Notes: generated by a model from the sequence alone, not told the origin. A stretch of 64,000 nucleotides of DNA from Bin87 sp965204685 (GCA_965204685.1 OZ242004.1:3100001-3164000), one strand, 5' to 3'; positions 8,778-18,068 are shown, numbered from the stretch's first letter. Made by a program: numbers and translations.

Positions 8778-10328
8778 CTAGCGGCTGATCCCGGCCAGCC
8801 CCGCGTTGTAGCCGCTGACTATCGGCTCCAGCCCGTCGCGGAATACATCCGTCAACCAGGCGGGATAAACGCCCACGGCAACAATGCTGATTACCAGCAG
8901 CGCCACCGGCACCATTTCCACCGGAGCGGCGTCGGTCAGGTTATCCCAGCGCGCCGGCCGGGGTCCGAACAGCGTCCGTTGCAGCATCCACAGAATATAG
9001 CCCGCGGCCAGGATGATGCCCAGCACTGCCAGTATCGTCAACGCCGGGAAGGCCCGGAACGCGCCGAAGAAAACCAGGATCTCGGACACGAACCCGCTGA
9101 GCAATGGCAGCCCCAGCGACGCTGCCCCCGCGATGAGGAACGCTCCCGAGAGCACCGGCATCCGGTTTGCCAGGCCGCCCAGGTCCGGTATGTGCCGGGT
9201 GTGCGTCTGCTCGTACAGGATGCCCACGGCCACGAACAGCAGTCCGGTGATTGTGCCGTGGGTGAACAGCTGCATTGCGGCGCCGGTCAGACCGGCGTCG
9301 GTGAGCGCTCCGCCCACAACGGCGACGGAACCCAGTCCGATCAGCACCAGCCCCATGTGGCTGACGCTGGAATACGCGATGAGCCGTTTCAGGTCGGTTT
9401 GCCGCAGGGTAACCACCGCGCCGTACAGTACGCTGATGACCCCGAGGGCTACGATGGGCAGGGCGAACTGCTGAAGCTGCTCGGGGAACATTCCCGCGTT
9501 GATCCGCAGGAGGCCATATCCGCCCATTTTCAGCATCACGCCGGCCAGCATCACGCTGCCCGCAGTGGGCGCGTCGGTGTGCGCGTCCGGCAGCCAGGTG
9601 TGGACCGGCCAGGTGGGTAACTTCACCGCAAAAGCGATGAAGAACAGCCAGAACAGGACCCCCATGGGTAGCGCGGCCCGGGAGGCGTCAAGCGCGCCGC
9701 CCGGCTCCAGCAGTCGCGTCATGTCGAAACTCATGCCGAAACTGTCGACGCCGGCGCTGACGAACACGGCGACTATCGCCACCAGCATGAAGGCCGAGCC
9801 GAGAATGGTGAAGATCAGGAACTTCATCGCGGAGTATTCACGCCGCCCGGTGCCCCAGGTCGAGATCAGCAGGTACATCGGCACCAGCTCGATTTCCCAG
9901 AACAGGAAGAACAGCAGGAAGTCCAGAGCGGTGAACACGCCGAGGACGGCCGTCTGGAGAACGAACAACCAGATGAAATACTCGCGCACCCGGTTGCTGA
10001 TATGGAAGGACACGAACACCGCGCACAGGCCCAGCAGCCCGGTCAGCATCACTAATGGCGCGCTGATGCCGTCCACTCCTAGTAGATAGCTGGCCTGCAC
10101 CGTGTCCGTGGTGATCCAGTCGAACCGGTCGACTAGTTGGAATCTTTCGCCACCACGCTGGAACAATGCGAATACAAACACCGACAGGACCAGGTCGGCG
10201 GCGGCGGCGGCAGCAGCGAACCAGCGGATGTTGCGATCACCCCGCACCAGGCCGACCGCCAGCAGCAGAGCCGCGACGGCAGGCAGGAAAACGGTGGCGG
10301 TCAGAAGGCCGTTGAATCCGGTCGGCAT
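8778..10328 (-). CDS. nuoM: NADH-quinone oxidoreductase subunit M
   Basis: A 516-residue antiporter-like membrane subunit of complex I. Recognisable blocks are FLFWEIELVPMYLLI (with the conserved membrane glutamate), KLPTWPVHTWLPDAHTDAP and the LIAYSSVSHMG segment of the discontinuous helix. ATG at 10328, 6 bases after the nuoL stop. It is expected to form one proton channel in the membrane arm between NuoN and NuoL. Confidence 0.95.
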   Translation of the reverse strand: MPTGFNGLLTATVFLPAVAALLLAVGLVRGDRNIRWFAAAAAAADLVLSVFVFALFQRGGERFQLVDRFDWITTDTVQASYLLGVDGISAPLVMLTGLLGLCAVFVSFHISNRVREYFIWLFVLQTAVLGVFTALDFLLFFLFWEIELVPMYLLISTWGTGRREYSAMKFLIFTILGSAFMLVAIVAVFVSAGVDSFGMSFDMTRLLEPGGALDASRAALPMGVLFWLFFIAFAVKLPTWPVHTWLPDAHTDAPTAGSVMLAGVMLKMGGYGLLRINAGMFPEQLQQFALPIVALGVISVLYGAVVTLRQTDLKRLIAYSSVSHMGLVLIGLGSVAVVGGALTDAGLTGAAMQLFTHGTITGLLFVAVGILYEQTHTRHIPDLGGLANRMPVLSGAFLIAGAASLGLPLLSGFVSEILVFFGAFRAFPALTILAVLGIILAAGYILWMLQRTLFGPRPARWDNLTDAAPVEMVPVALLVISIVAVGVYPAWLTDVFRDGLEPIVSGYNAGLAGISR

Positions 10329-10334
10329 GCGCGT

Positions 10335-12371
10335 TTATCCAAGGGCCAGATAAAGAATGATGATGACGAGGCCGCCGGCGGCAGCGATCAGCGGGTAGGT
10401 CTGCACCTGTCCGTTTTGAACCAGGGCCAGCAGGCTGCCAATGTTTCGGGAAATCCAGCCGAGCAAGCCCACGATCCCGTCCACGATGTTCCGGTCAACC
10501 CAGTCAGTTATCGCGGCAACTGCCCGGTAAAAGACCCGGCCCACGATGACGCCCTCGTAGAGATCGTCCATGTAATATCGTTGGGCCAGTAGGGTATGCA
10601 ACGGCCCGCCCTTGCGCAACGGTTCGGATGTCGTGAACGGTCTCGGCCAGGCGTAGGTGAGTACGGCCAGCCCGATGCCGGCGATGGCGACGACGTTGGA
10701 TATTACCGCCATGGTGATGCTGAATGGGGGCGCATGATGCCCGTCGTGCAGGCCGGAGGCGAAGTATTCCGTCAACCAGTGTGAGGGTATCAATCCAAAG
10801 ATGCTGCTCACTCCTATCGGGTTCGCCAACCAGCCGGCAACCACTGCGCTGAAACCCAGGATGCCCATCGGGATCACCATCACCAGCGGCGATTCTCCCA
10901 GATGTACGTGGTGGCTGACACCCGTTGGGGCCGGGGCGCCGGCTTCCTCCGCGTCGTGCAACTCGCGTTCGCCCCCGCCCCGGAACTCGCCGTGGAAGGT
11001 GAGGTGCACCATACGGTAGGTGTAGAACGCGGTCAACAGCACACCCACCAGGAGCATTACGAAAACCAGCAGACTGATCGACGCCGGCACCGGTCCGCCG
11101 GCAAGCCAGGACTCCAGCAGTATCTCGTCCTTGCTCCAGAACCCGGCCAGCGGGAAGATGCCGACCAGGCTCAGCGCTCCAATAACGGTCAGCCAATAGG
11201 TGCCAGGCATCGCCTTCCGCAGACCGCCCATGTACATCATGTTGAAAGTGCCGGCGGCGTGGTTCACGCTGCCCGCGCCCAGGAACAGCAGGGCCTTGAA
11301 GAAGGCGTGGGTGAACAGGTGGAACAGGGCGGCGTTGTAGGCTCCCACGCCCAGGGCCGCCATCATGTAGCCCAACTGGCTGACCGTGGAGTAGGCCATC
11401 ACGCGCTTGATGTCGTTGGCCGCCAACCCCATGGTAGCGGCGAACACGGCGGTGAACGCCCCGATCAGCGCCACCACCATCATCGCCGCCTCCGATTCGG
11501 CAAAAACCGGGAAGAACCGCCCCACCAGGAACACGCCGGCCGCGACCATCGTGGCGGCATGGATCAGCGCACTGACCGGCGTCGGGCCCTCCATGGCGTC
11601 GGGCAGCCAGGTGTGCAACGGGAATTGGCCGCTCTTGCCCGCCGCTCCGGCGAACAGGCCCAGGCACAGCCACAGCAGCGCTCCGCCGGCCACGATGCCG
11701 GCGCCGCCCGCCGCAACCGGGGCCGCCGCCTCCCAGATGTGCGGGATGTGCAGGGCGTTCAACCCGTGGGCGGCAAAAGTGTCCGCCTGGAAGAACAGGT
11801 AGATGATGGCCAGCAGGAAACCGACGTCGCCGATGCGCGTGATGATGAACGCCTTTTTCGCCGCCGCCGCCGCCGCGGGCCGGTCGTGCCAGAACCCGAT
11901 CAGCAGGTAGGAGGACAGGCCCACCAGCTCCCAGAACACGTACATCTGCACGATGTTGACGGCCAGCACCAGCCCGATCATCGACGCGCTGAACAGGGAC
12001 ATGTAGGCATAGTAGCGGGCGAAGCTCTCATCGCCGTCCATGTACCCCATCGAGTAGATCTGCACCATCAGGCTGACGCCGGTCACGACCACCAGCATCA
12101 CGTTGGTGAGAGGGTCCAGCAGCAGCCCGACTTCAATCGCCGCCGGCCCCAAGTTCAGCCAGAGGTACGGCGCGAAGTCGTAAACCTCGCCGTGGGCGTG
12201 AGACCGCAGCAACCAGACCGAAAGGATGAACCCGATGCCCAACGCGGCGATCGTGACGTAGCCGGCGGACTTGGCGAAAGCCGGGCCAAGGGTCCGGATG
12301 ACCAGTCCGATCAGCAGGAACGACGCCACGGGCAGCAGGAAGATTGCCCAAACCAGGGATTCGGTCAGCAT
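10335..12371 (-). CDS. nuoL: NADH-quinone oxidoreductase subunit L
   Basis: A 678-residue distal membrane subunit of complex I, longer than NuoM and NuoN because of the C-terminal lateral helix typical of NuoL. Conserved blocks include FWELVGLSSYLLIGFW, SGQFPLHTWLPDAMEGPTPV, VMAYSTVSQLGYM and the FWSKDEIL loop. A soluble Asp/Glu/His-rich stretch (about residues 465-490) sits between late helices. ATG at 12371. It follows the small DUF2007-like gene rather than nuoK directly, which is unusual for this operon. Confidence 0.95.
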   Translation of the reverse strand: MLTESLVWAIFLLPVASFLLIGLVIRTLGPAFAKSAGYVTIAALGIGFILSVWLLRSHAHGEVYDFAPYLWLNLGPAAIEVGLLLDPLTNVMLVVVTGVSLMVQIYSMGYMDGDESFARYYAYMSLFSASMIGLVLAVNIVQMYVFWELVGLSSYLLIGFWHDRPAAAAAAKKAFIITRIGDVGFLLAIIYLFFQADTFAAHGLNALHIPHIWEAAAPVAAGGAGIVAGGALLWLCLGLFAGAAGKSGQFPLHTWLPDAMEGPTPVSALIHAATMVAAGVFLVGRFFPVFAESEAAMMVVALIGAFTAVFAATMGLAANDIKRVMAYSTVSQLGYMMAALGVGAYNAALFHLFTHAFFKALLFLGAGSVNHAAGTFNMMYMGGLRKAMPGTYWLTVIGALSLVGIFPLAGFWSKDEILLESWLAGGPVPASISLLVFVMLLVGVLLTAFYTYRMVHLTFHGEFRGGGERELHDAEEAGAPAPTGVSHHVHLGESPLVMVIPMGILGFSAVVAGWLANPIGVSSIFGLIPSHWLTEYFASGLHDGHHAPPFSITMAVISNVVAIAGIGLAVLTYAWPRPFTTSEPLRKGGPLHTLLAQRYYMDDLYEGVIVGRVFYRAVAAITDWVDRNIVDGIVGLLGWISRNIGSLLALVQNGQVQTYPLIAAAGGLVIIILYLALG

Positions 12372-12384
12372 AGTCCGGTGATCC

Positions 12385-12579
12385 TCACAGCTTCCTGACG
12401 ATCTCTTCGGCTACGTGTTCCCGGCCCTTGGGCACGTAGATCACGAAGGGGACGCGCTCGCTCCAGTCCCGGATGTCGCCGTCCGGCAGGATACGGCTGG
12501 GCAGGCCCTCAGCCTCCAGCACTTCCTTCCAGATTTCGGCCGCCATCAGGTTGGGGGCGCGTTTGAATTCTACCCACAT
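12385..12579 (-). CDS. Small DUF2007-like protein between nuoK and nuoL
   Basis: A 64-residue protein beginning MWVEFKRAPN. The pattern (an N-terminal strand, a helix around NLMAAEIWKEVLEAEGLPSR and a final helix of the HVAEEIVRKL type) resembles the DUF2007 putative signal-transducing domain, whose exact role is not established. The ATG at 12579 is preferred; a TTG six bases earlier (12585) is also in frame. It sits inside the complex I operon with 13 bases to nuoL, so it is probably co-expressed and may help assembly or regulation (inference). Confidence 0.7.
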   Translation of the reverse strand: MWVEFKRAPNLMAAEIWKEVLEAEGLPSRILPDGDIRDWSERVPFVIYVPKGREHVAEEIVRKL

Positions 12580-12647
12580 GGTCAAGGAATGCTCTGTAAA
12601 GGGATGCTCTGCTGTGCTCTGGTTGGGATCCTGGCGTAGCGTCGGTG

Positions 12648-12977
12648 TCAGTGGCGCAGCGTGGCGGCGTCGGTCAGGTCGACGCTTTCGTTGGATCGGA
12701 ATACGGCAAAAACTATACCCAGGCCCAACGCGATTTCGGCGGCGGCAACCGTAATGATGAACACCGCGAACACCTGCCCGGTGAACACCGCGGAAAGTTG
12801 TTCCTGGACAGCGTATGGAGCAACGTACCTGCCCAATGCCACCAGCGTCAGGTTCACTCCGTTGAACATCAGCTCAACGGACATCAGCACGGCGATGAAA
12901 TTCCGCCGCGCCAGCGCTCCGTAGAGGCCGATGCAGAAGATGATCGCGGCTACGATCAGTAGCGATTCCAGCGACAA
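12648..12977 (-). CDS. nuoK: NADH-quinone oxidoreductase subunit K
   Basis: A 109-residue, three-helix membrane subunit (MrpC-like). The body LLIVAAIIFCIGLYGALARR and the helix MSVELMFNGVNLTLVAL, with its conserved membrane glutamate, are clear. The only ATG-like longer reading starts at 13067, deep inside nuoJ. The TTG at 12977 is chosen because it lies four bases after the nuoJ stop, has GGGAG about 8 bases upstream and gives the normal family length near 100 residues. Confidence 0.85.
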   Translation of the reverse strand: MSLESLLIVAAIIFCIGLYGALARRNFIAVLMSVELMFNGVNLTLVALGRYVAPYAVQEQLSAVFTGQVFAVFIITVAAAEIALGLGIVFAVFRSNESVDLTDAATLRH

Positions 12978-12981
12978 TGCC

Positions 12982-13566
12982 CTATCTCCCGCGACCACGC
13001 GCCAGCGCCAGTCCGCCGATGGCGGCGCCCAGCAGCAACAGCGAGACCGCCTCAAACGGCAGGACAAAATTGCCGATCAGCAGGTCGGCGAGACCGCCGC
13101 TGCTCACGCTTTCTACTTCGGCGGCGGTCAGGCCGGCGGAGGTCAAATCGGCTGCGTCCGGTATGCCGACCGCCTGGGTCTGCGCCAGTTGGGCCTTGGC
13201 CTCCAGTCCCGCTCCGGCCAGGGTGGTCCAGTCGGTGGAAACCGCCGTGGCGATCATGGCGGCCAGCACCAGCGCCGATATCACCGCCGCGGGGATCTGC
13301 AAGCGGTTGGGCGCGTTGCCCTGCTGCACGTCCCGGGTGAGCATCACCGCAAAGATGAACAGGACGGCGATGGCCCCGACGTAGATCAGGATTTGCACCA
13401 CTGCCAGGAACTCGGCGTTCATCATTACGAACAGCCCGCCCACGGCGACAAATGCCATGGCCAGCATCAGGGCCGCGCGGAACAGGTCACGGACCAGGAC
13501 GACTCCCAAAGCGCCCACGATGGCAATCACCGAGAGCGCCCAGAATACGAGGTGCTCAAACCACAT
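12982..13566 (-). CDS. nuoJ: NADH-quinone oxidoreductase subunit J
   Basis: A 194-residue membrane subunit of complex I. The conserved start LVFWALSVIAIVGALGVV and the AVVQILIYVGAIAVLFIFAV helix, containing the family's flexible pi-bulge region, are present, with a further hydrophobic segment at the C-terminus. Between helices 4 and 5 there is an extended soluble loop of about 55 residues rich in Ala and Thr. The ATG abuts the nuoI stop (TAGATG), so translation is probably coupled. Confidence 0.93.
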   Translation of the reverse strand: MWFEHLVFWALSVIAIVGALGVVLVRDLFRAALMLAMAFVAVGGLFVMMNAEFLAVVQILIYVGAIAVLFIFAVMLTRDVQQGNAPNRLQIPAAVISALVLAAMIATAVSTDWTTLAGAGLEAKAQLAQTQAVGIPDAADLTSAGLTAAEVESVSSGGLADLLIGNFVLPFEAVSLLLLGAAIGGLALARGRGR

Positions 13567-14145
13567 CTAGGCTTCGCCCTCGTTGTCGTCGCGGCCGCCG
13601 GCAAGACGCATACCGGCCTTTTCGTGCTGGTGCCAACGCCAGTTTTCGCGGCCGACCTCGCGCCAGCCCAGCGGCCGACCCGCCCCCGGCCGGTAGTCCA
13701 TTCCCTCCAGTTGGGGGCGAAACCAGGTGCTGGGGTTCTTCTCAGCCTGACGCAGACGGTCAATGGTGATCACCAGATCCGTCCGGCGATACTGGCCCTC
13801 TTCGAATCCGCTGCCCATGAACAGCGCGTCGTAGGGGCAGGCCTCGACGCACAGGCCGCAGAACATGCACCGTTGCAACTCAATGTCGAAAGTCTCCAGG
13901 CGATACTTGTCTCCCTGCAACGGAGCGGTCTCGCTGGGGGAGGTGACGATCTTGATGATGCCCAGCGGGCAGTACTTGGCGCACGACGCGCAGCCCGTGC
14001 ATCGCTCCTCGTACCAGGTGAATTCCTCGCCCCGGAAACGAGGGTGCTGCCGTATCCGCTGCTCCGGATACGAGGTCGTGAAGGGTTTGCGCATCAGGTT
14101 CGCGAGCGTTACCGCCAGCCCTTTCACCATTTCCAGTCCGTACAC
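13567..14145 (-). CDS. nuoI: NADH-quinone oxidoreductase subunit I
   Basis: A 192-residue 8-Fe ferredoxin-type subunit carrying clusters N6a and N6b, which pass electrons to NuoB near the membrane. Two perfect CX2CX2CX3C motifs: C49/C52/C55/C59 (CTGCASCAKYC) and C93/C96/C99/C103 (CMFCGLCVEAC). The start is GTG at 14145, with a GGGGGTG stretch just upstream; an in-frame ATG at 14130 is the alternative. The C-terminal 70 residues are charged and less conserved. Confidence 0.93.
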   Translation of the reverse strand: MYGLEMVKGLAVTLANLMRKPFTTSYPEQRIRQHPRFRGEEFTWYEERCTGCASCAKYCPLGIIKIVTSPSETAPLQGDKYRLETFDIELQRCMFCGLCVEACPYDALFMGSGFEEGQYRRTDLVITIDRLRQAEKNPSTWFRPQLEGMDYRPGAGRPLGWREVGRENWRWHQHEKAGMRLAGGRDDNEGEA

Positions 14146-14163
14146 TGCGTCACCCCCGCCGTT

Positions 14164-15411
14164 CTAGCCCATTCGGATCGTCGACACGCCCGGCACCACT
14201 GGGTTCGCCGCCGTTCCCGTGGGCGCCTCGGTGCGAACCTTTTCGCGGATGAAACGCCCGAAGAAGAGGATCGATCCACCAGCCAGGACGATATTGATGC
14301 CGGCCATTATCCACAGGTCCAACGTGCTCAACGACCCGTTGGCGTCGCGCAGGAAGAACACTTCGAGGACCACGGCCGTTAGGTTGATTATGCTCAGCGG
14401 CATCAGGAACTTCCAGCACACCGCCATGATCTGGTCCAGGCGCAGCCGCGGGTAGGTGGACCTGATCCAGACGAAGAGGAAGATGCCGATGAAGACCTTG
14501 ATCAGGAACCACAGCCAGCCCAGCCAGTCGGCTGCCGGGCCGGCCCAACCCGCCAGGAACAACGTAGCAATCAGACCCGACACTACCAGCACGCCTCCGA
14601 ACTCAGCGGCCTGGATCAGCGCGAACTTGATCCCGCTGTATTCCGTGTGATAACCGGCGATGATCTCCGACTCCGCTTCCGCAACGTCGAAGGGGGTACG
14701 GTTCAATTCGGCGGACATGCCGGCGATGAACACGAAGAATGCCAGCGGTTGCACCAGGAAGAAAGGCACCGTCTGGGCATGCACGATGTCGCCCAGCGAC
14801 ATGGAGCCGGCGACCAACACCACCCCCAGCAGCGACAGCACCACCGGCACTTCGTAGCTGAGCAGCACAGCGACCGCCCGCCCGGCGCCGAACAGCGCGT
14901 ACCGGTTGTTGGACGCCCACCCGGCGGTGAATATCGCGATGGAAGTCAACGAACTTACGGCCAACACGAAAAGGACACCCACGTTCAGGTCGACCAGCGC
15001 CACGTCCTTGGCGAACGGCAGCACCGCAGTACCCAGCAGCACGGCGGCTACCATGATTATCGGCACGGCGGTAAAGGCTAGCCGGTCCGCGCCGTAGGGA
15101 ATAATGTCCTCTTTGGTGATCAGCTTGGCCAGGTCGGCAATCGGTTGGAATGCTCCGAACGGCCCCCATCGGTTGGGGCCCACGCGGTTCTGGAACCTGC
15201 CCAGCAGCCTCCGCTCTCCCCAACTCACCACTGCCGCACCCAGCAACACCGCGTTGATCAGAATGAGCATGATGACCAGGCCGGCGATCAGGTAGCTCAA
15301 CCAGCACGGCGCAACGTGGCCCACCGCGTTGTAGATGAAGTAGAACAGCGGGTTGCCGCCCAGCACCCCATCGGCGCTGAGCATCCCTTCGGCGTTGGTC
15401 ACGCAGCGCAT
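14164..15411 (-). CDS. nuoH: NADH-quinone oxidoreductase subunit H
   Basis: A 415-residue membrane subunit that lines the quinone chamber. The diagnostic loop ERRLLGRFQNRVGPNRWGPF is present, as are AELNRTPFDVAEAESEIIAG and RLRLDQIMAVCWKFLMPL. The N-terminus is about 30 residues longer than in E. coli NuoH, with a hydrophilic start before the first helix. The ATG at 15411 overlaps the nuoD stop by one base (TAATG). Confidence 0.95.
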   Translation of the reverse strand: MRCVTNAEGMLSADGVLGGNPLFYFIYNAVGHVAPCWLSYLIAGLVIMLILINAVLLGAAVVSWGERRLLGRFQNRVGPNRWGPFGAFQPIADLAKLITKEDIIPYGADRLAFTAVPIIMVAAVLLGTAVLPFAKDVALVDLNVGVLFVLAVSSLTSIAIFTAGWASNNRYALFGAGRAVAVLLSYEVPVVLSLLGVVLVAGSMSLGDIVHAQTVPFFLVQPLAFFVFIAGMSAELNRTPFDVAEAESEIIAGYHTEYSGIKFALIQAAEFGGVLVVSGLIATLFLAGWAGPAADWLGWLWFLIKVFIGIFLFVWIRSTYPRLRLDQIMAVCWKFLMPLSIINLTAVVLEVFFLRDANGSLSTLDLWIMAGINIVLAGGSILFFGRFIREKVRTEAPTGTAANPVVPGVSTIRMG

Positions 15412-16517
15412 TAGCGGTCGACCTCGCCCATGTTTATGTCAACACTGCCCAACGACACGATCATGTCGGCCAGTTTCCACCCAATCAACAGGTGCTCCGT
15501 AATCGTCAGATTGATCAGGGAAGGCGAGCGTATCTTGCAGCGATAGGGTGACACCCCGCCGTCGCTGACCAGGAAAAAGCCTAATTCGCCCTTGGAGGCC
15601 TCGACCCGGCCGTAGGCTTCTGCACCCGGCGCTGCTCTCAGGACCATGGGCAACTCCTGGCGCACCGGGCCGGGCTCAATCTGCGCCACGCACTGTCTGA
15701 CGATGCGCAGGCTCTGGCGCACTTCCTGCATCCGTACCCAGAAGCGGTCGTAATTGTCCCCGTTCTGGCCCACCGGGATATCGAACTCAACCTGGTCGTA
15801 GGCGTCGTACGGAGCGATTTTGCGCCAGTCCCAGTTGACGCCGCTGGCGCGCAATACCGGCCCGCTCACCGAGCAGTTGATCGCCACGTCCGCCGGCAGT
15901 GGGCTGACCCCCCGCGTGCGAACCATCAAAATCTCGTTGCTGAGCAGCAGATTTTCGATCTCCTCCAGTTCGCCTTCAAAATCGTTCAGGAACTGGTCCA
16001 GGGCCGGCCAGAAATCGGCCGGGGCGTCGGCGAATACTCCGCCTGGCCTCATATAGCTGACGGTCACCCGAGCGCCGCACAGCATCTCGAAGAGGTCCAG
16101 GATCCGCTCCCGGCTGCGGAAGGTGTACATCAGCGGCGTGCCGAAGGCGCCCAATTCCTGGACAAAGAATCCCACGGCGATCAGGTGGCTGGCCACGCGT
16201 TGCAACTCGGCGGTCAAGGTACGTAGGTACTTTCCCCGGGGAGGAGGCTCGATGCCCAACAGTTGCTCCACCGCGAGGCAGTAGGCTTGGTTATTGATCA
16301 TTGAGGAGGTGTAGTCCAGGCGGTCCGTGAGGGTCACCACCTGCACGTAGTTGCGCTCCTCGGCCAGCTTCTCGGTGCCCCGGTGCAGATAGCCCAACAC
16401 CGGCTCGACTTCAACGATGTCTTCGCCGTCGAACGTGATGCGCACCCGAAACACGCCGTGGGTGCTGGGGTGCTGCGGCCCCACGTTGACCGTCATTGGC
16501 TCGGTGCGGATGGTCAT
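15411..16517 (-). CDS. nuoD: NADH-quinone oxidoreductase subunit D
   Basis: A 368-residue 49-kDa-type subunit, related to [NiFe]-hydrogenase large subunits, forming the quinone site with NuoB. Clear motifs: NVGPQHPSTHGVFR near the start, GYLHRGTEKLAE, TDRLDYTSSM, and the C-terminal DINMGEVDR ending typical of the family. It is not fused to NuoC, which is the separate upstream gene. ATG at 16517 and a one-base overlap with nuoH. Confidence 0.95.
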   Translation of the reverse strand: MTIRTEPMTVNVGPQHPSTHGVFRVRITFDGEDIVEVEPVLGYLHRGTEKLAEERNYVQVVTLTDRLDYTSSMINNQAYCLAVEQLLGIEPPPRGKYLRTLTAELQRVASHLIAVGFFVQELGAFGTPLMYTFRSRERILDLFEMLCGARVTVSYMRPGGVFADAPADFWPALDQFLNDFEGELEEIENLLLSNEILMVRTRGVSPLPADVAINCSVSGPVLRASGVNWDWRKIAPYDAYDQVEFDIPVGQNGDNYDRFWVRMQEVRQSLRIVRQCVAQIEPGPVRQELPMVLRAAPGAEAYGRVEASKGELGFFLVSDGGVSPYRCKIRSPSLINLTITEHLLIGWKLADMIVSLGSVDINMGEVDR

Positions 16518-16549
16518 GGCAAGTGGTTCCGGAACCCCGGGGCCGGGTT

Positions 16550-16993
16550 CTACAGGAAGTCCTTTCGCAACGGATGGCCGTCGAAGCCTTCCCAGAGCAT
16601 GATCCGTTTCATGTTGGGATGGCCCGTAAATCTAACGCCCATCAGGTCCCAGATTTCCCGTTCCTGGAAGTCCGCGCCCTTCCACACCCCGACCACGGAC
16701 GCTGCTGTTGGCTCCTCGCGCCCGTAGACCCGGCTGCGCACCACCCCGGTATGCCGCCGCGAGATTGAGGTCAGGTGGTAAACCAGCTCAAAGTGCTCAA
16801 CGAAATCGATAGCGCTGATAGCGTTCAGGAACTTGAAGTCAAACTCTGTGTCGTCATGCAGGACGTTGGCAACCGACCCCAGCGAACTCGGTTCCACCCA
16901 GACCGCCGTTTCGTCCCAATCAACCACGGAGTTCGGCGCCGCCTCACGCAGGCGTTGCGCCAGGGTCTCGCCGGACACGACGCTCAGCGTCAC
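16550..16993 (-). CDS. nuoC: NADH-quinone oxidoreductase subunit C
   Basis: A 147-residue 30-kDa-type subunit of the hydrophilic arm. The family signature appears in the C-terminal half: the ADFQEREIWDLMGVRFTGHP block followed by RIMLWEGFDGHPLRKDF. The longest open frame starts within nuoB and is rejected. The GTG at 16993 overlaps the nuoB stop (GTGA), the usual arrangement in this operon, and gives a normal, slightly short NuoC. Confidence 0.88.
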   Translation of the reverse strand: MTLSVVSGETLAQRLREAAPNSVVDWDETAVWVEPSSLGSVANVLHDDTEFDFKFLNAISAIDFVEHFELVYHLTSISRRHTGVVRSRVYGREEPTAASVVGVWKGADFQEREIWDLMGVRFTGHPNMKRIMLWEGFDGHPLRKDFL

Positions 16994-17622
16994 GGCTTGA
17001 ATCTCCCGTCGCCCAGGTTGCGGTACTTCTTGATCTTCTCGTGCAACTCCATGATGCCGTAAAGCAGCGCGTCGGGCCGTGGCGGGCATCCCGGCACGTA
17101 GACGTCCACCGGGATGATGTGGTCGACGCCCGGCACCACGCTGTACGATCCGAAGTACGGGCCTCCGCTGGTGGCGCATACGCCCATGGAGATTACCCAG
17201 CGCGGCTCGGCCATCTGCTCGTAAATCCGCTGGATGGGCGGCGCCATCTTCCAGGTCACAGTTCCGGCCACGATCATCAGGTCCGCCTGCCGCGGGGAAG
17301 CCCGGAACACTTCCATGCCGAATCGCGAGATATCAAACCGGCCCATGGCGGTCGCCATCATTTCGAAAGCGCAGCACGCCAGCCCAAAGGACACCGGCCA
17401 CAGCGCCGACTTACGGCTCCAGTTCACCAGCGCGTCCACCGATGTGACCATCAGATTGCGCTTGAGGTCGTCCGGGACCTCGATGGCCGGTACTTCGATG
17501 GGCGATTGCGAGGCGGCAATGATTTCGTTGACCAGTTGCCCTTCTGACCGGTCAATGTCCCAGGTCCGACTGTGCAGCGGCCCTCCTGACGAGGGCAGGT
17601 TGAAACTTGTCTGCTCTGCCAT
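16990..17622 (-). CDS. nuoB: NADH-quinone oxidoreductase subunit B
   Basis: A 210-residue PSST-type subunit holding cluster N2, the last electron relay before quinone. Ligands are visible: the tandem C83-C84 (LACCAFEMM), C149 (GVCATSGG) and C179 (VPGCPPRP). Relative to short NuoB proteins it has about 40 extra N-terminal residues, low in conservation. The ATG at 17622, five bases after the nuoA stop, is chosen over a longer reading that would lie inside nuoA. Confidence 0.93.
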   Translation of the reverse strand: MAEQTSFNLPSSGGPLHSRTWDIDRSEGQLVNEIIAASQSPIEVPAIEVPDDLKRNLMVTSVDALVNWSRKSALWPVSFGLACCAFEMMATAMGRFDISRFGMEVFRASPRQADLMIVAGTVTWKMAPPIQRIYEQMAEPRWVISMGVCATSGGPYFGSYSVVPGVDHIIPVDVYVPGCPPRPDALLYGIMELHEKIKKYRNLGDGRFKP

Positions 17623-17627
17623 GCGGT

Positions 17628-18014
17628 CTAACCCTGCCACTCCAGGTCCCGCTTGCGCCAGGCGTAGGCCCAGGCCAGCAGCAGGATCCCCACGAACACT
17701 GCCATTTCGATCAGGGCGAACAGTTCCAGGGTCAGGAACTTGGTGGCCCAAGGGTAGAGGAACACCACCTCCACGTCGAATATCACGAAGAGGATGGCGA
17801 ACATGTAGTACCGGAACTGGAACCGATTCCACGTGCCGCCGATGGTCTGCACGCCGCACTCGTAGGTGTCGTGCTTGACCGCGTTCGGGCGCGCCGGCCG
17901 TATGCCGAATCGCGAAAGCCCGTGCGAAGCCAGCAGCATGCTGCACGGTACAACGATGGAGATGACCAGGAAGATGGCGATCAGCCCGTACTGGCCAAAA
18001 TAGTCTTCGAGCAT
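17628..18014 (-). CDS. nuoA: NADH-quinone oxidoreductase subunit A
   Basis: A 128-residue three-helix membrane subunit beside NuoH. The conserved loop motif YECG lies at residues 51-54 (KHDTYECGVQ), followed by RFQFRYYMFAILFVIFDVEV, which carries the acidic membrane residues of the family. First gene of the complex I operon; an extended -10 promoter lies about 55 bases upstream. There is no good Shine-Dalgarno before its ATG. Confidence 0.94.
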   Translation of the reverse strand: MLEDYFGQYGLIAIFLVISIVVPCSMLLASHGLSRFGIRPARPNAVKHDTYECGVQTIGGTWNRFQFRYYMFAILFVIFDVEVVFLYPWATKFLTLELFALIEMAVFVGILLLAWAYAWRKRDLEWQG

Positions 18015-18068
18015 TAGAGGAGTTTCTCTGATCGGCAGACTGGATGGTCTGGATAATTGGGCGGCGGC

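Noticed and set aside
16990..17946. 318-residue version of NuoB starting inside nuoA.
   Set aside because: The first 108 residues are an out-of-frame reading of nuoA; the ATG at 17622 right after the nuoA stop is the normal start.
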